Assembly (NCBI GenBank): GCA_017999195.1 | Contig: JAGOBP010000205.1 | Coordinates: 1-7,253, forward strand | DNA from: Thermoflexales bacterium | GTDB taxonomy: Bacteria > Chloroflexota > Anaerolineae > Fen-1058 | DNA length: 7,253 nt | Direction: 5' to 3' | Part shown: positions 4,951-7,253 of the stretch, one piece after another | How positions within the stretch are numbered: the stretch's first letter is position 1 | How the letters are laid out: every line of letters starts with the position of its first letter | Program-made: the position numbers and the translations under genes | Notes under the pieces: model-generated | Seen by the model: only the letters and a program-made list of their open reading frames with translations | What the model was told of the DNA's origin: nothing | The model's database searches: none

Positions 4951-7253
4951 TTAGTGTTCACTGCGCCCGAGCGGTGATCGACCCGACCACGCCCGTTGTC
5001 GCCAGACCTCGGCGGCAAAGCCGCGCATGCCTGGCGAAGTGGACAAGATCGGGGCGACTGACGCCGGTTTCACGCTCGCTGGGGCCACGCTTGGACTCAT
5101 TCGATAGACGGCAAAATTATCGAAGCGGGCGTCGGCTTGCGGCCGGGTGCTATACGGCTGCATCGCTACCCCGGTGCGTGTGAAACCAGTGACAGACGGA
5201 TACCACCACGTCCCCAGCGTTACGCCGTTGACGCGCAACGTGACCGAATCGACGCGGCGAATGACGGTCAGGTGATTGCTGGCTGCACCCTGCTTGATCG
5301 CCGCTGACGAGGTGAACGGCACAATCTGATGCACGCCCGCCGCATCCCGATAGTTCAGCGCAAAGTCACCGTAGTCGGCGCTGACATAGAAGACGCCATA
5401 ACGGCTGAAGTCCGGCGCGATGTCGAACAGCAAGGCGTAGCCATCACCGCTGACCGCCGCATCGGCCCAGCGCGCATCGACTTCGACGCGATACAGTTCC
5501 TGTGCGCAGGCCGGCGAAGCAAAACCATACAGATAGCCGCCCACTTTGCTGAGCAGCTGGTACTCGCCGTTCACGTACTGCGCTCGCACATAGGCGTCCT
5601 CGCCTACCGGCCAATTCCTGATGGGATTGCCGTTAAAATCGTCAAAGAAGTCGCCACAGAAATCGTTTAACACGGTCGGCAAGCACGTAACGTAGCGCTC
5701 GACCCATGTTTTGGGCGAGGCGCTCAAGAAAGTACCATACTCTTCGGCGGTGGCCCGTCCCATCAGGCTGAACCACCGGTCACCGGCCTGTGCGCCAGTT
5801 TGAAAACTGATCGTCACACTCTGACCGACGGTGAGTGTGCCAGACCAACCGATTTGCCCGGCGGCATAACTGGCCAGACCGCTAGAAAATTGCAACGTGC
5901 CGCTGTAATACTTCAATGCAGTGGGCAAGGTGGCCGTAAACACCACGGGCAGTTCATTGGCAGGGTGAGTGTTGGTTAATTGGACGGTATACGTGTAGGG
6001 CGTCTGCGGCTTCACCTGTTGGCTGGAGACGGTCAAGGTCGACTGCAACCAGCACGCACCAGTGACTTCATCAGCGCCAATGTCTGGCCCGCTGCCGATC
6101 GGACGTGAATCACCATCAAGATCGATCGGTAGCGCATGGCCCGCATCACCCGCACCAATCGCGGGCGAGCAGGGATCAAGGTGGTAATCGTCAACCAACA
6201 ACGGATCGAGCGCCAAGTTGCCAGTCTGTCCGGCCAGGTCGCCATCTTCAATCACTGAATAGCTAATCTGCCCGGCGGTCCACACATCAGACGGCCAGCC
6301 TTGCAAGTCGTCGGCCCCGGGATTCCATAGAATGGTATTGCTCACACTCACAACCGCAGTCGGACCGTTATTCTTCAGATAAAGACCGTAGTCGCGATTG
6401 TTGGAGAAAGTGCTGTTGACGATGGATAGCGCATCTGGCGAGGAGACCTGGGCTGTGCCCAGATAAACACCGCCGCGATTGTGGGCGAACAGGCTGTTAC
6501 TAATCTGCCCGGTTATCCGGCCGTCACCCAGCCAGGCCGCGCCGGCCGCCTGATTATAAGTCAAACGCCCACGATCGAGGATGAGTTGGATCCAACCTCC
6601 GCCCGCCGTTGTGGCATGAAGACCGTCTTGCCCATTGTAGGTCAGGTCGGTTGCGGTCAGGTGTAGTTCGGCGGAGCCGCCGGCCCCCATCACTTGCACA
6701 TACAAGCCGTAGCCGCCATTGTAGCGCAGGGTGCTGCTGACGATGAGCGGAGCCTGTGATCCACTCCCGTTGTATTCATTGACCAAGACTTGCAGGCCAT
6801 CACTTGAGTTGAAGGCGATGTCGGTTTCGCTCAGGCGCGGCGATGTCTGAGTATCAGATTGGGCCACGCCGAAATTTTTCAGGACAACACCCACGCGATT
6901 GGCTTGGATGCGGACGCGCGTCACCTCTGGCGCACTGGGCGACCCAACTAAACTGTAAACATATAAGCCGGTGGCGCCGTGGGTCAGCTGCACGTCCTGA
7001 ATAAGGCTGTGTGTGGCACCAGCCACATACACTACAGTCGCGGTACTTTGCCCGCTGATGAGGGTCACGTCAGCACCGGCACCGATCAAATTAACATCGA
7101 CTGGCAATCGCAGCGGAAATTGCTCGCCACTGCCCGTCGTGTAGTTGCCAGCGGCCAACCGGATCGTATCGCCGCTAGAGACATGCCCGATGGCGTGTGT
7201 GATCGTCCGCCACGGATTCGCCTGACTGCCGGTGCCGAGCGTATCGCTCCCTA
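4951..7253 (-). CDS. Right-handed beta-helix surface protein with DUF11-like and lectin-like C-terminal modules (5' partial)
   Basis: The frame is open to the right edge, so the true start lies outside the window. An in-frame TTG at 7156-7158 is not the start, because the 31 codons before it encode typical family sequence (QANPWRTITHAIGHVSSGDT). Residues below are counted from the first complete codon, at 7251. Residues 1-350 form a right-handed parallel beta-helix (DUF1565/PbH1-like), with repeats such as STLRYNGGYGLYV, ATDLTYNGQDGL and NSTFSNNRDYGLYL. Residues 357-395 match the 'choice-of-anchor Q' type end (DPCSPAIGAGDAG, DLDGDSRPIGSGPDIGADE). Residues 402-506 are a DUF11-like immunoglobulin-fold domain. 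A CLPTVLNDFC linker follows at 523-532. Residues 535-716 form a module beginning FFDDFNGNP and ending DARFDNFAVYR, which looks like a concanavalin-like domain. A low-complexity basic tail (718-766) ends the protein. No export signal or catalytic residue is visible here. The likely role is a surface or secreted binding scaffold. It is the upstream gene of the operon. Confidence 0.9.
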   Translation of the reverse strand, partial: GSDTLGTGSQANPWRTITHAIGHVSSGDTIRLAAGNYTTGSGEQFPLRLPVDVNLIGAGADVTLISGQSTATVVYVAGATHSLIQDVQLTHGATGLYVYSLVGSPSAPEVTRVRIQANRVGVVLKNFGVAQSDTQTSPRLSETDIAFNSSDGLQVLVNEYNGSGSQAPLIVSSTLRYNGGYGLYVQVMGAGGSAELHLTATDLTYNGQDGLHATTAGGGWIQLILDRGRLTYNQAAGAAWLGDGRITGQISNSLFAHNRGGVYLGTAQVSSPDALSIVNSTFSNNRDYGLYLKNNGPTAVVSVSNTILWNPGADDLQGWPSDVWTAGQISYSVIEDGDLAGQTGNLALDPLLVDDYHLDPCSPAIGAGDAGHALPIDLDGDSRPIGSGPDIGADEVTGACWLQSTLTVSSQQVKPQTPYTYTVQLTNTHPANELPVVFTATLPTALKYYSGTLQFSSGLASYAAGQIGWSGTLTVGQSVTISFQTGAQAGDRWFSLMGRATAEEYGTFLSASPKTWVERYVTCLPTVLNDFCGDFFDDFNGNPIRNWPVGEDAYVRAQYVNGEYQLLSKVGGYLYGFASPACAQELYRVEVDARWADAAVSGDGYALLFDIAPDFSRYGVFYVSADYGDFALNYRDAAGVHQIVPFTSSAAIKQGAASNHLTVIRRVDSVTLRVNGVTLGTWWYPSVTGFTRTGVAMQPYSTRPQADARFDNFAVYRMSPSVAPASVKPASVAPILSTSPGMRGFAAEVWRQRAWSGRSPLGRSEH
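5047..5091 (-). repeat. Three 15-bp repeats encoding SVAPA-type pentapeptides
   Basis: Three consecutive pentapeptides, SVAPA, SVKPA and SVAPI, are encoded by 15-base units in the C-terminal tail of the beta-helix protein. The first two units share AGCGTG and an ending CSGCG at DNA level; the third has diverged. The likely structure is an extended linker. Confidence 0.6.
5656..5685 (-). other. Internal CLPTVLNDFC linker motif
   Basis: Ten residues between the DUF11-like domain and the C-terminal FDDF module resemble the LPIV C-terminus of the neighbouring protein. Two cysteines eight residues apart flank or end it and may form a disulfide. It marks a clear module boundary, as if a domain had been appended behind an ancestral C-terminus. 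Confidence 0.4.

Noticed and set aside
5656..5685. LPXTG-type sortase signal
   Set aside because: The sequence is LPTVL, not LPXTG. It is internal and is not followed by a membrane segment and a basic end.
7156..7158. TTG as the start codon of the beta-helix gene
   Set aside because: The frame continues to the right edge, and the preceding 31 codons encode a typical beta-helix N-terminal pattern (ANPWRTITHAI and SSGDTIRLAAG). The start therefore lies outside the window.

Overview
The window looks like part of a chromosome from a moderately GC-rich bacterium, most probably a member of the Chloroflexota (Anaerolineae/Chloroflexia type). This rests on family resemblance, not on a marker gene. 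The predicted proteins are very large, exported, multi-domain adhesin-like or surface proteins. They mix PD40/TolB-like propellers, Fn3 domains, galactose-binding-like jelly rolls, DUF11-like and IPT/TIG domains, and one ends in a short (Y/V)xxLPxVxK-type C-terminus that I associate with exported proteins of that phylum. No rRNA, tRNA, CRISPR array, integrase, transposase or phage gene is visible.

All three real genes lie on the minus strand, so transcription runs right to left. (1) Positions 7253 to 4951 hold a 5'-truncated gene for a right-handed beta-helix protein with a 'choice-of-anchor Q'-like end, a DUF11-like domain and a C-terminal lectin-like module. (2) Twelve bases further on, positions 4938 to 1129 hold a complete 1269-residue exported protein. 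It has a signal peptide, a PD40/TolB-like propeller, two Fn3 domains, a carboxypeptidase-regulatory-like domain, a second (BNR/sialidase-like) propeller apparently nested inside a galactose-binding-like jelly roll, an IPT/TIG domain and a C-terminal LPIV motif. The stop codon of the first gene runs straight into the Shine-Dalgarno of the second, so the two are almost certainly one operon. (3) Positions 920 to 1 hold the 5' part of a third gene for a membrane-anchored or secreted protein: an N-terminal hydrophobic segment, a Pro/Thr/Val linker, a beta-sandwich module and the beginning of a helical domain resembling DUF3131/glycoamylase-like (alpha/alpha) barrels. It has no stop codon inside the window.

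The only non-coding stretch of any size is the 208-base gap 921-1128. It is unusually structured. Reading on the minus strand it holds a 10-base palindrome, a widely spaced 9-base inverted repeat, a sigma70-like promoter (TTTACA, 17 bases, TACACT), a perfect 10-bp stem-loop followed by a T-rich run, and then TAGGAGG upstream of the third gene's ATG. The stem-loop is either the terminator of the upstream operon or a structure at the very 5' end of the third gene's mRNA.

The first two genes appear to make a pair of exported, non-catalytic binding or surface scaffolds. The third may be a carbohydrate-active surface enzyme with its own promoter. No known defence, secretion or mobile system can be recognised. 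The most distinctive items are the nested propeller-in-jelly-roll architecture, the shared LPxV motif, and the compact regulatory gap.
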